DNA of 64,000 bases from Dehalococcoidia bacterium. GTDB taxonomy: Bacteria > Chloroflexota > Dehalococcoidia > Tepidiformales > Tepidiformaceae. This document shows, in pieces, positions 34,325 through 42,797 of the stretch. The stretch covers positions 1-64,000 of the forward strand of contig JADYYG010000017.1 in assembly GCA_020853755.1 (NCBI GenBank), read 5' to 3'. The notes beneath the pieces were generated by a model. The model ran no database searches. It worked only from the letters and a program-made list of their open reading frames with translations, and was not told the DNA's origin. The first letter of the stretch is position 1; every line of letters starts with the position of its first letter. The position numbers were made by a program, and so were the translations under genes.

Positions 34325-36118
34325 TTAGGCCTTCCAGCGCCAGGGCATTTCCTCGGCCGCGCCACCGTAGGACTTGGTAGAGAACTCGGTGTAGTTGACG
34401 ATGTTGGCCTGGGCGGCAGTCCAACCAGTACCGGCGCCCGCAACGTTGGGGATGTAGTACATCTTCTCGGCGTTCTTGATCTGGGCCTGGGCGAAGAGCT
34501 CCTTGCGCTTCTCCTGGTCCACTTCAGCGGTCGCGTCGTTGGCGATCTTCGTCAGCTCCGGATCATTGACCTTGCTATGGTTCTGCGGGTTGTCCGTGAA
34601 GAACCGCGTGAGGTACGAGCCGGCCTCGGGGAACGGCGTTTCGTAACCGAACGCGATGCCCTTGAAGTTGCCGATGAAGGTCTGGGTGATGTACTTGGAG
34701 CTGTAGTCCTGCACTTCGGTCGTGGTCTTCACACCAGCTGCCGTCATGTACTGGCCAGTGGCTTCAGCAATGTCGTTGAAGAGCTTGCCGTAGCGGTTGG
34801 CGGTGTACTGGTACGTGCCGGCGTCGATGCCGTTGGCGAAGCCAGCCGCTTCGAGGAGCTTCTTGGCCTCCGCCGGGTTGTACTTGAAGTACTTGCCTGC
34901 GTCGCCCATCTTCGTGCCGACCGGGTCGATCCACCATGCGGTCTCGCCAGCGGGGATGAGGTTGTGCCAGGGGGTCTCCACCTTGATGCCGGCATCGCGA
35001 AGCTTCTTCACGTTGTAGCCGAGTTCCATCAGGGCGTCCCGGTCCATCGACATCGAGATGGCCTGGCGGACGCGCGGATCCTTCGCGAAGCCACTGGTCA
35101 TGGCCGCGGGGTCGAAGTAGGTGAAGCTCAGGGTCGGGCCGGTGCGGCCGGTGATGCGCGCGCCCGGGATCTGCTTGATGAGGCCCGGGAGGTCGTCCGC
35201 GTTCGGGTCGCAGGCATCAAGGTTGCCCGCGAGGAACTGGGCGAGGCGGTTGGCGTACTCAGGGATGATCGCCGTCTCGACGCCGTCGAAGAACGGGGCG
35301 CCGTCCGGCTTGCCAAGGTGCCAGGTCGGGTTCCGCTTGCTGACGAACTTCACCGACGGCTGGTAGCTCTCGGCAACCCAGGGGCCGCTGCCGATCGAGG
35401 TCTTCGCCGGGTCGAACCCGCCGTTGAAGGCTTCCTTCGGCAGGATGTAGAAGATGTTCGAGTCGGCGAGGACGTCGAGGAAGACGGCAGCCGGCTTCGA
35501 CATCGTGAAGACGATGGTCGTCGCGTCCGGGTATTCAACCTTTTCGACCGGCATCGAGGACTGGGGCTTGTTGGTCGACTCCTTGGAGGAGGCGCGATCC
35601 CAGCTGGCCTTGACGTCTTCGGTCGTCATCGTCCGGCCGCTGACCGGAGCGATGTCATGGAACTTGATGTTCGGCTTGAGCTTGACGGTCCACTTCAGGC
35701 CATCAGGGCTCGCCTCGGCCGAGGCGGCGGCGTCCGGGGTCGGGCGCACGGAACCGTACGGGATCCCGGGGCCGGCCTTGTACATGAAGAGGCGGCTGTA
35801 GTAGTAGGCCGAGTAGCCCTTGGTGAGGAAGCTGATGTTCCCCCAGGGATCGAGGGTTGGCGGGTCGCCAGTCGCGTAGGTGCGGTAGGTGCCGCCGCGC
35901 TTGCCGCCGGCGAGCGGATCAGCCGGCGTCGCGGTTGCGTTCGCGCCGGGCGTTGCGGTGCCGAGCTGGCCGCCGCTGCCGCCGTTGTCATCGTCATCGT
36001 CGCCACAGCCGACGAGGGCGAGGGCGCTGGCGCCGGCGCCAGCCGTGATCGCGCCGCCGAGGAAGCGGCGGCGGCTACGGCGCGCACGCCAGTAGCCATC
36101 CCAATAGTTGTCTGCCAT
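34325..36118 (-). CDS. peptide-type ABC substrate-binding lipoprotein (family 5, Tat signal)
   Basis: A 597-residue solute-binding protein of the peptide/nickel family. The N-terminus holds a twin-arginine motif SRRRFL (15-20), a hydrophobic stretch and a lipobox ALVGC with C38 as the lipidated residue, followed by an Asp-rich linker, so it is folded before export and then anchored. The family-5 fold is seen in WTVKLKPNIKFHD. It is the first gene of a three-gene operon with two permeases. The AGGGGGACC site lies just before the ATG. Confidence 0.93.
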   Translation of the reverse strand: MADNYWDGYWRARRSRRRFLGGAITAGAGASALALVGCGDDDDDNGGSGGQLGTATPGANATATPADPLAGGKRGGTYRTYATGDPPTLDPWGNISFLTKGYSAYYYSRLFMYKAGPGIPYGSVRPTPDAAASAEASPDGLKWTVKLKPNIKFHDIAPVSGRTMTTEDVKASWDRASSKESTNKPQSSMPVEKVEYPDATTIVFTMSKPAAVFLDVLADSNIFYILPKEAFNGGFDPAKTSIGSGPWVAESYQPSVKFVSKRNPTWHLGKPDGAPFFDGVETAIIPEYANRLAQFLAGNLDACDPNADDLPGLIKQIPGARITGRTGPTLSFTYFDPAAMTSGFAKDPRVRQAISMSMDRDALMELGYNVKKLRDAGIKVETPWHNLIPAGETAWWIDPVGTKMGDAGKYFKYNPAEAKKLLEAAGFANGIDAGTYQYTANRYGKLFNDIAEATGQYMTAAGVKTTTEVQDYSSKYITQTFIGNFKGIAFGYETPFPEAGSYLTRFFTDNPQNHSKVNDPELTKIANDATAEVDQEKRKELFAQAQIKNAEKMYYIPNVAGAGTGWTAAQANIVNYTEFSTKSYGGAAEEMPWRWKA

Positions 36119-36146
36119 AAGGTCCCCCTGCTGATTGGTGCTAACG

Positions 36147-36204
36147 ACTGTACGTCGCTACACGGCGATAGGATTGGCCTATCTTCGCTATACGGAGGTA
36201 TAGC
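36147..36204 (-). promoter_or_regulatory. promoter and tandem operator array of the ABC operon
   Basis: TACAGT (36147-36152 on the minus strand) is a -10 candidate 30 bases before the binding-protein ATG. Just upstream, the direct repeats TCGCTACACGG (36155-36165) and TCGCTATACGG (36185-36195) are 30 bases apart, about three helical turns. Each is followed by a palindrome: GATAGG/CCTATC (36167-36183) and GCTATAC/GTATAGC (36187-36204). This layout fits cooperative binding of a repressor or activator. Confidence 0.6.
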
Positions 36205-36249
36205 CTGTGGATGATATCTACCCGTGTTCGCATCAAGAGTCAATGGTGG

Positions 36250-36265
36250 CTGAGCACTCGCTCAG
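36250..36265. repeat. small inverted repeat in the divergent promoter region
   Basis: CTGAGC and GCTCAG form a 6-bp inverted repeat with a 4-base centre, in the gap between the ABC operon and the SnoaL-like gene. It may be a further regulator site, but the length is short enough to arise by chance. Confidence 0.3.
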
Positions 36266-36394
36266 ACCGAAACAGGGGAACTTCACGACACGTCATCACA
36301 GGAGTTCGCCTTAAACACGCATGTACGAATCTAGGTCCGAACCCGATTCGAAATCGTGCGTACCGAACCCGCGACCCGGCCGTAAGATCTTCCA

Positions 36395-36862
36395 ATGCCG
36401 AAACGAGCCGTCGAGCGCCCGGAGGACGTCCCCACGGCCTTCGCCGAGGCCTGGAATCAGCGCGATCCCGACGCGATCGCTGAGCTGTTTGACTCCGATG
36501 CCGAGTTCGTGAATGTGACCGGGCTCTGGTGGCATGACCGCGAAGCCATCCGCAAGGCGCACGCATACGGCCTCGCCCGTATCTTCGGCGAATCCACCCT
36601 GAGCGCTCACGCCATCCGAGTGAAGTACCTCGCGCCGGCGATCGCTGTGGTCCACGCCCGGATGCGACTGACCGGGCAGTCGCCGATTGGCAGCGTCTCC
36701 CGGCCTGGCGCACGGGCGACGGTCTTCTCGGTCGTTGTCCACGAAACCGCCGAAGGCTGGCGGTGCGCGTCAGCGCAGAACACCGATGTTGTCCCCGGGA
36801 TGGAGACGAATGTCATCGATGAAGCCGGCCAACTGCGCGCGGCCGACTACCGGGCACGCTAA
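36395..36862 (+). CDS. SnoaL-like/DUF4440 protein (SgcJ/EcaC type)
   Basis: A 155-residue protein with an NTF2-like fold: AFAEAWNQRDPDAIAELFDSDAEFVNVTG is the typical opening (only part is quoted here by its ends), followed by strands ending in WRCASAQNTDVV. The SgcJ/EcaC group has unknown function in most bacteria. TAAGAT (36383-36388) lies six bases before the ATG, a leaderless pattern. It is divergent from the ABC operon. Confidence 0.85.
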   Translation: MPKRAVERPEDVPTAFAEAWNQRDPDAIAELFDSDAEFVNVTGLWWHDREAIRKAHAYGLARIFGESTLSAHAIRVKYLAPAIAVVHARMRLTGQSPIGSVSRPGARATVFSVVVHETAEGWRCASAQNTDVVPGMETNVIDEAGQLRAADYRAR

Positions 36863-36896
36863 GCCGGGGTCCGGTACCGGCTTATGAAGGCGAAGC

Positions 36897-37748
36897 TCAG
36901 GCCACGAACAGATGGCGATGGTCCCGCACGAACTGCTCGACCGTCCGGGGCGGGTTTCCGGTGATGCGTTCGACGGCATCGGAGGTCTTCGCGGTGGCGC
37001 CGCCGGCGCGCTGGTATTCGTAGAGCGCGAGTTGGCCCGCAACGAGCCATGGCGGCTGCCCGTTCCGGCGGAGGCGGGCCCAGGCTTCGTCATCGGTTTC
37101 AACAATGTGGGTGACGCGCCAGCCAAGGACGGAAGACAAGACCTCGGCGACGTCATCGAAGGAGAGCGCCTGCGGCCCGGTAAGCACCGGTGACTTGCCC
37201 TCCCAGCCGCCGGTGAGGAGCACCTCGGCCGCGACCGCGGAGACGTCGCGGGTATCGACAAACGGGACTTTGCCGCCATTTGCAGCCGAGTAGATGTGGC
37301 CCTCGCGAATGGATTCGGCCTGGTCGAGCAGGTTCTGGAGGAAGGCGTGCGGCCGCAGGCTCGTCCATGCCAGCCCGGACTGTTCGAGGACGCGCTCGAC
37401 GTTGTAGTGCCAGAGCCCAATGACCGACTTCGACTGGTCGGACGCCCCCAGCGCGGACAGCTTGACGAGGCGCGGGACACCAGCGCGGACCGCCGCGGCA
37501 ATGACGTTTTTCTGCATGCGTACCATCGCATCGACGTTGCCGCTGAGGAGGAAGACCGCGGCAGCGCCGGCGAACGCGTTAGCCAGGCTGCCCGGGTCGT
37601 TCATGTCTGCTGCCACCCACTCGACGCCGGGCAGCTTCGCGCCCTCGGCGGGATGCCGGGAAAGCGCGCGCACAGTCGCGCCGCGTGCGGACAGGATCCG
37701 CACCAGTTCGCTCCCGACAGTACCGGTGGCGCCGGTAACCACGATCAT
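36897..37748 (-). CDS. NmrA-like NAD(P)-binding protein
   Basis: A 283-residue atypical short-chain dehydrogenase. The Rossmann motif is VTGATGTVGSELV, followed by LVKLSALGAS and HYNVERVLEQSGLAWTSLRP. This order is that of the NmrA/azoreductase-like group that senses or reduces with NAD(P)H; the Tyr-Lys pair of classical enzymes is not kept. GGAGGT precedes the ATG and TAGACT (37766-37771) is a -10 candidate. Confidence 0.9.
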   Translation of the reverse strand: MIVVTGATGTVGSELVRILSARGATVRALSRHPAEGAKLPGVEWVAADMNDPGSLANAFAGAAAVFLLSGNVDAMVRMQKNVIAAAVRAGVPRLVKLSALGASDQSKSVIGLWHYNVERVLEQSGLAWTSLRPHAFLQNLLDQAESIREGHIYSAANGGKVPFVDTRDVSAVAAEVLLTGGWEGKSPVLTGPQALSFDDVAEVLSSVLGWRVTHIVETDDEAWARLRRNGQPPWLVAGQLALYEYQRAGGATAKTSDAVERITGNPPRTVEQFVRDHRHLFVA

Positions 37749-37850
37749 GACGCACCTCCACAGCCAGTCTAGCCGCGAATAAGGAGGGCATCGGCTTCCG
37801 GTGCGGGGCTGGCGCCGTTCAAGCTGTGCCGGTGACGGGAAGAGGAGAAG

Positions 37851-37926
37851 TGGAGCCTCGACACGGATTCGAACCGTGGACCTAGCGATTACGAATCGCT
37901 CGCTCTACCAGCTGAGCTATCGAGGC
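37851..37926 (-). tRNA. tRNA-Thr (anticodon CGT)
   Basis: The minus strand folds as a full tRNA of 76 bases with 3' CCA encoded: acceptor GCCTCGA/TCGAGGC, D-stem GCTC/GAGC, anticodon stem AGCGA/TCGCT with loop TTCGTAA, and T-arm CACGG-TTCGAAT-CCGTG. The anticodon is CGT (complement at 37891-37893), decoding ACG threonine codons, which are common in this GC-rich genome. Confidence 0.97.
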
Positions 37927-38002
37927 CTGCGGGAAGGGAATCGTAACCCGCCTCGCGCTCACAGTGAACTAGAGCCGGGACCGAATTGCTCGGTCACCAC
38001 GC

Positions 38003-38272
38003 TCAGGCCGCCCGGCGCTGCTCCTGCGTCCGGAACCGGTCGCGCAGTTCGGCGGCCGACTGGATAGCGGCACGGGCCGCGCGGTTGCGGCGCTGGCGCA
38101 GCAGGGCCTTCCGGCCGATGCGGTTGCCGATTTCGGCACTAATCCCCAGGCCAAGCACAACTACCATCGTGATCGACCAGTCGGCGATGCCCTGGTACCC
38201 GGCAAGGGCTACAAGGCCGGCCAGCGCAACACAGACGTTGCGCACTCCCCAGAGCCAGAACTTCACTGCCAT
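38003..38272 (-). CDS. small membrane protein with basic tail
   Basis: An 89-residue protein with two hydrophobic segments (about residues 10-27 and 32-48) and a long basic helical tail (RKALLRQRRNRAARAA and beyond). No family is recognised. The ATG lies within an A/T-rich stretch just before the flavoprotein gene on the same strand. Confidence 0.55.
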   Translation of the reverse strand: MAVKFWLWGVRNVCVALAGLVALAGYQGIADWSITMVVVLGLGISAEIGNRIGRKALLRQRRNRAARAAIQSAAELRDRFRTQEQRRAA

Positions 38273-38331
38273 ATATGGGGTATCGGCGGGCCGAGCCGGT
38301 CCGGACAGTGTCGCGCGAAGGAAACCGCGGA

Positions 38332-39765
38332 TCAGTTCGCCGTGCTGGCCCGGCCGGCGGCGTGAGCCCCGGCGATCCGCCCGAACACCGCGCCCCTGAT
38401 TACCGAACTGGCGCCGAGGTAGTTGTAGTAGAAGATTTCGCCCATCGGTTCGCCCGCCGCGTAGAGGCCGTCCATGACCTTGCCGCGCGTGTCGAAGACA
38501 CGGGCGTTCGTATCGCAGCGAAGCCCGCCGAAGGTGAACGTGATGCCTCCGGTTACGGGGATGGCGATGTACGGCGGCGAATCGAGCGGGAGCGCCCAGT
38601 TGCTCTTCGGCGGCGTGATCCCGGCCGTCCGCTTCCCGTCGAGCCGGTCGAGGTCATACGTGCCGGGCTGCACCGCAGCGTTGAAGTTGGCGACGGTGTC
38701 CATCAGGTCCTCGGCGGGCAGGTCCATCTTCTCGGCCAGTTCCTTCAGCGTTGCGCCTTCGAACGGCGGGCCGACCGGCCGCCAGGCGCGCGCGAACTCC
38801 TCGCGCTGGTACGCCTTCTGGTCGAAGAGGCACCAGGCTTCACCGCCCGCTTGCTCGACGATGTACTTCGAGAACTTCACGTAGGTGTGGTCGCGGAAGT
38901 CTTCGCCCTCATCGAGGAAGCGCCGACCCGAGCGGTCGACGAAGATGCCCATCTGGTAGTTGTAGAGGGCAGTGACGCCGCACTCGATTTTCGGCGAACG
39001 GGCGTCGAGGACGGCGGAGTGGTAATCGCCCCACTGGCCAGCCGGCTGCGCGCCTGCATCGATGGCCATGCGCAGGCCCTCGCCCGTGTTGTAGCGGCTG
39101 CCACGGAGGATGAGCGAATCGGCGAACCGGCCGAGGTAGCGCACGCGCATCTCAACGTTCGCCTGGAAACCGCCGCAGGCCAGCACCACGCCGCCGCGGG
39201 CGAGGACGTCGGTGACCCCCTCCGGCCCGCGAGCGCGCACCCCGGCGACGGAGCCGTCACCACGGACGATGAGGTCGACCGCGCCAGTTTCGTAGGCGAC
39301 CACGCCGCCCGCGCCATCGAGCCGGCGGTAGAGCAGGTCGACGAGCCCCTGGCCGCCGGACTTCGGGCTGCGACGGTAGCCGGCGGTGTGCGGGTAGCCA
39401 GCTTCCCACTCGAGGCCCATTGCGGTCAGCCAGTCGGCGGTCTGGCGGGCGTTTTCGCACAGCGTGCGCACGAGGTCCGGGTTGGCGCGGCCTCGGGAGA
39501 TGCGCATCAGGTCTTCGAACATGTCGTCGACGGTGTAGTCGCGGACGCCGAACTCGTCGGCTTCGTGGGGAAACCGCATCTGTGCGTCGGCGAAGCGGGT
39601 GTTGCCGCCGCGGCCCTCCGGGGGCGCTTTCTCGATGAGGATGACGTTCGCGCCGCTCTCACGGGCCGAAAGCGCCGCCGACAACCCGGCAATGCCGCCG
39701 CCGACAACGAGTACTTCCGTTTCGTAAGAGGCGGCGGCGCCGGGAGAACCAACAGGTACGGGCAT
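38332..39765 (-). CDS. FAD-dependent TcuA-like dehydrogenase
   Basis: A 477-residue flavoprotein of the fumarate reductase/succinate dehydrogenase group. The FAD motif is VLVVGGGIAGLSAAL with EKAPPEGRGGNTRFA, and the C-terminal part YAAGEPMGEIFYYNYLGASS is typical. The sequence order matches tricarballylate dehydrogenase TcuA, which oxidises tricarballylate to cis-aconitate, but no tcuB partner lies nearby. The ATG at 39765 is preferred because TAATGT (39771-39776) lies five bases upstream; the ATG at 39774 is an alternative. Confidence 0.88.
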   Translation of the reverse strand: MPVPVGSPGAAASYETEVLVVGGGIAGLSAALSARESGANVILIEKAPPEGRGGNTRFADAQMRFPHEADEFGVRDYTVDDMFEDLMRISRGRANPDLVRTLCENARQTADWLTAMGLEWEAGYPHTAGYRRSPKSGGQGLVDLLYRRLDGAGGVVAYETGAVDLIVRGDGSVAGVRARGPEGVTDVLARGGVVLACGGFQANVEMRVRYLGRFADSLILRGSRYNTGEGLRMAIDAGAQPAGQWGDYHSAVLDARSPKIECGVTALYNYQMGIFVDRSGRRFLDEGEDFRDHTYVKFSKYIVEQAGGEAWCLFDQKAYQREEFARAWRPVGPPFEGATLKELAEKMDLPAEDLMDTVANFNAAVQPGTYDLDRLDGKRTAGITPPKSNWALPLDSPPYIAIPVTGGITFTFGGLRCDTNARVFDTRGKVMDGLYAAGEPMGEIFYYNYLGASSVIRGAVFGRIAGAHAAGRASTAN

Positions 39766-39857
39766 GGCCGACATTAGGGACGAGCGCCGCGAAAGATGCA
39801 ATCGCCGGCAGCGGTCATTCGGCACACGCCCGCCCGGCACGGTATGGTTAGAGGGCC

Positions 39858-40097
39858 TTGGAACGCTCGTTTTTCGATGACCACGTACCCACGCGGTTCG
39901 CTGCGAAGTGCGCCTACCTCCAGATGACCATGGGCAGCCACCGGCTCGGCCAGGGGCTCATCAACATCTGCCGGCACGTTGTTCGCGATGGATCGGAGTG
40001 CGTCGGGCCATTCCTCGATGACACCGAGACGACGTGCGGGCTGTGGGAGCCGCGCCCCGACGCTGCGAAGACGGCCGCACGCGAACAGGCGCGCTGA
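39858..40097 (+). CDS. small cysteine-bearing hypothetical protein
   Basis: A 79-residue protein starting at TTG, with four cysteines (residues 18, 38, 48, 60). No family is recognised. It fills the gap between two oppositely oriented genes, and TATGGT (39843-39848) lies nine bases before the start with GAGGG in between, which supports a real gene. Coding potential could not be computed here. Confidence 0.45.
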   Translation: MERSFFDDHVPTRFAAKCAYLQMTMGSHRLGQGLINICRHVVRDGSECVGPFLDDTETTCGLWEPRPDAAKTAAREQAR

Positions 40098-40099
40098 CG

Positions 40100-41089
40100 C
40101 TACGTCCCGGCCGTAAGTGAAACGCTGATGACCTCGCGATCGATGCCACCGAGGCGCCGCTTGTACTCCTCTTCGCCGCGCAGGAAGTCGAACCGCCGCT
40201 GGCCGCGTTCGATGCCATCGCGGATGCCGTACGCCTTGCTGATGAGCCCGGCGGCGAGGTGGGCGAACGCGGGGTCGTAGCCGCTGTTATAGAGGTAGGT
40301 CACGCCGCCGAGTTCGAAACCGAAGGTCATGGCGACTGGCACGGCATCGAGCGAGAGCGTCGAGAGGCGCACCATCCCGAGTCCGGCGAAGGTCGCGCCG
40401 AGGTCCCGGAAGAAGGCTTCCATCCGCGGGGTGAGGAACTCATCCTTGTCGCCGCGGCTGATGCGCATCAGGTGGAAGAGGCCATCGAGGGCGGCCGAGA
40501 CGTCGTCAACGGTGGTGGCGCTGGTGAAGCTCACCTCGCCGGCGGCTTCAAAGTTCCGCATCTTGCGCCGCAGTTCGTGGCGGTCCTTCTTTGAGAGCGC
40601 CGCCACGTACTCCTCGAACGAACCGGGAAGGTCAACGCCGGGGCAGACGGCTTCGTGCGCGCGTTCATAGCGCCAGCCACCATCGGTGGCGGCCGTTTCG
40701 AAGGCGGCAACGAGGGGCGAATCGCCTGGCAGTCCCCAGAGGTCGAGCCGCCCGGTCATATCCTCGCGGAGCCACTCGAGCACCCCTGCGGCGACGGCCC
40801 GCTCCTCGCCGGGAACAGCGAGGGGCCCAGCGTAGTCGCGGGCGTTGTGGTCGCCGAGTTCGCGCGCGCCGTCGCGGCCCATGTCCAGGGCCGCGACACC
40901 GATGAGGGCGGCGTCACGGCGCACTGCGAGGAACACCGGCGACGACTCCTGCCCGAAGCTGCGCAGCCAGACCCGGTGCCACGCCGGATGGAGGAACGGG
41001 CTCGCGCCGGGAGTGGCCGCGTGGAGCGCCGCCCACTCTGGTTCGAGCGCGTCAAAGTCTTCGGACGTGATGAGCGGGAGGTCGGTCAC
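40100..41089 (-). CDS. CelD/BcsL-like GNAT acetyltransferase
   Basis: A 329-residue protein with a C-terminal GNAT-like domain: LSKKDRHELRRKMRNFEAAG, then VPVAMTFGFELGGVTYLYNSGYDP and FDFLRGEEEYKRRLG. This order is that of the CelD/BcsL acetyltransferase group, linked in name to cellulose synthesis but widespread in bacteria that lack it. It may acylate a surface polysaccharide or a small molecule. The start is GTG. Confidence 0.85.
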   Translation of the reverse strand: MTDLPLITSEDFDALEPEWAALHAATPGASPFLHPAWHRVWLRSFGQESSPVFLAVRRDAALIGVAALDMGRDGARELGDHNARDYAGPLAVPGEERAVAAGVLEWLREDMTGRLDLWGLPGDSPLVAAFETAATDGGWRYERAHEAVCPGVDLPGSFEEYVAALSKKDRHELRRKMRNFEAAGEVSFTSATTVDDVSAALDGLFHLMRISRGDKDEFLTPRMEAFFRDLGATFAGLGMVRLSTLSLDAVPVAMTFGFELGGVTYLYNSGYDPAFAHLAAGLISKAYGIRDGIERGQRRFDFLRGEEEYKRRLGGIDREVISVSLTAGT

Positions 41090-41112
41090 CGGGGAGTCCT
41101 GGCCGCCACGCT

Positions 41113-41688
41113 TCAGCGCTCCATCGCCGCCCAGAGGTCAGCCTGGGGGACCGAGAAGCCCGGCATGACGGCCGTTTCGAGGGCTACGTCCGCCGCCAGC
41201 TGTTCAGCATCGCGGTCGGCTTCGAACACTTCGACGGTCCGTGCGTACGGGTCGATGAGCCAGCAACAGGCGACGCCGTTCGCGCGGAAGCTTCGGCACT
41301 TCCGCCGCAGTTCGGTCATTGTCTGGTCGCTCGAACGCACTTCGATTGCCAGGGATGGCGTGCTGTCGCTGCCCGATGGCCTGCCCGGCGCCCAGTAAGC
41401 CGTGCCCGGTAGGCGGAAACCGGAGCCGTCGAGGAGGCGGACCCGGCGTTCGGGGCCGAGGTCGCCACCGTGGACGAGTTTGTACCCGTACATGAGGTAG
41501 TCGAGGAAGCCGACGAGCCTGCCGTGGAATTCGTCGCCCATAGGCTTCTGAAGCACCACCCCGTCTACGTATTCCAGGTACGGCTTTTCCTCGGGCAGCG
41601 CGAGGTATCCCGCTTCGCTCATGCGGCGGCCGTGGTACTTCGATACGGGAACCCGTTCCACGCGCGCACTGGGACGTCGAATCGCCAT
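41113..41688 (-). CDS. Uma2-family PD-(D/E)XK protein with altered Asp
   Basis: A 191-residue protein of the Uma2 (DUF820) group, which has a restriction-endonuclease-like fold. The expected Pro-Asp before the core strand reads FRLPGTAYW, so the catalytic Asp is Gly, while LAIEVRSSDQT keeps the Glu and polar residue. The enzyme may have lost cutting activity. TATACT (41695-41700) lies six bases before the ATG, the best leaderless promoter in the window. Confidence 0.85.
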   Translation of the reverse strand: MAIRRPSARVERVPVSKYHGRRMSEAGYLALPEEKPYLEYVDGVVLQKPMGDEFHGRLVGFLDYLMYGYKLVHGGDLGPERRVRLLDGSGFRLPGTAYWAPGRPSGSDSTPSLAIEVRSSDQTMTELRRKCRSFRANGVACCWLIDPYARTVEVFEADRDAEQLAADVALETAVMPGFSVPQADLWAAMER

Positions 41689-41729
41689 GTGGTCAGTATA
41701 GCCGCGTAGCGAAGGCTTCCGGCGGCGGC

Positions 41730-42686
41730 CTATGCCCCTTTCAGGAACTTGATTAGCGCCGCGTTGACCTCAGCCGGGCGCTCCTGCTGCACCCAGTGCC
41801 CGGCGCCGGGGACGATGACGAGGTCCTTCAGGTTCGGGACGTTCTGGCGAATCGTGTCCTCGGGGGCGAAGCTGCGCACCACGTCCTTCTCGCCCGTGAT
41901 GAAGAGCGCGGGGACGGTGACCTTCGCGTTCCGCCAGGCGCCCATCATGTCCCAGTTTCGGTCCATGTTCCGGTACCAGTTCAGGCCGCCCCGGAAGCCG
42001 CTGCTCTTGAACTCGTTCACGAAGAAATCGACGTCCGCCTGGGACAGCCAGGCAGGCAGCGTCTCGGGATTCACCATACCGTCCAGGAACTTCGCGGTGG
42101 CTGCAGGACGTGGCGGCGGCGGGACGTCGGGCCGGGGCATATCGCCCGAAGCGGAGAAGAGCAGGCTGCGCATCGTCAGGTTCACGTCAGCTTCGAGTTC
42201 GGCCTCGGCGACGCCCGGTTCCTGGAAGTAGAGGATGTAGAAGAAGTTCTCGCCGAAGGCCGCCTTCAGCCCGAGCGTCGGCTGGAAGTCGCCGCGCGGG
42301 GTGTAAGGAACGCTCATGCCCACGACGCGAGTGAAGCGGTCCGGGCGGAGGAGCGCCGAGTTCCAGGCGACCGGCGCACCCCAGTCGTGGCCGATGATCG
42401 TCGCGGTCTCCTCGCCGAGCGCATCGAGGAGGCCGACGATGTCGCCGACCATGTGGAGCTGGGTGTACTGGGCGATGTCCTGCGGCTTGTCGGTCTGGCC
42501 GTAGCCGCGCTGGTCGGGGGCGACGGCATGGAAGCCGGCTTCAGCGAGGGCGGTGAGCTGGTGGCGCCACGAGTACCAGGACTCCGGCCAGCCATGGCAC
42601 ATGACCACCAGCGGGCCGCTCCCGGCCTCGGCGATGTGCATGTTGACCCCGTTCGTCCGGATGGTGCGATGGGTGATTTCGGTCAT
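41730..42686 (-). CDS. epoxide hydrolase-like alpha/beta hydrolase
   Basis: A 318-residue alpha/beta hydrolase. The oxyanion-hole motif HGWPES is at 31-36 and the nucleophile is D101 in GHDWGAP, the HGxP plus Asp pattern of soluble epoxide hydrolases. Lid tyrosines FYILYF and NWYRN are present, and the C-terminal His lies in GAGHWVQQE. It should open an epoxide to a diol, although haloalkane or ester hydrolysis is possible in this fold. Confidence 0.93.
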   Translation of the reverse strand: MTEITHRTIRTNGVNMHIAEAGSGPLVVMCHGWPESWYSWRHQLTALAEAGFHAVAPDQRGYGQTDKPQDIAQYTQLHMVGDIVGLLDALGEETATIIGHDWGAPVAWNSALLRPDRFTRVVGMSVPYTPRGDFQPTLGLKAAFGENFFYILYFQEPGVAEAELEADVNLTMRSLLFSASGDMPRPDVPPPPRPAATAKFLDGMVNPETLPAWLSQADVDFFVNEFKSSGFRGGLNWYRNMDRNWDMMGAWRNAKVTVPALFITGEKDVVRSFAPEDTIRQNVPNLKDLVIVPGAGHWVQQERPAEVNAALIKFLKGA

Positions 42687-42797
42687 GGCGGCAGGGCCCC
42701 CGTCTCAAGAGTGACGGCAAGTGTGCCCGCCCGCGCGGCGGCGCGCCACCGCCGGAAGGACGAGGCCGGCGTCACCGGGTTGGCGTTCGAACCTGGT

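Noticed and set aside
33953-36214. A 753-codon open frame on the plus strand across the ABC operon
   Set aside because: It lies opposite a clear binding protein with Tat signal and lipobox and a permease; the composition is that of a shadow frame.
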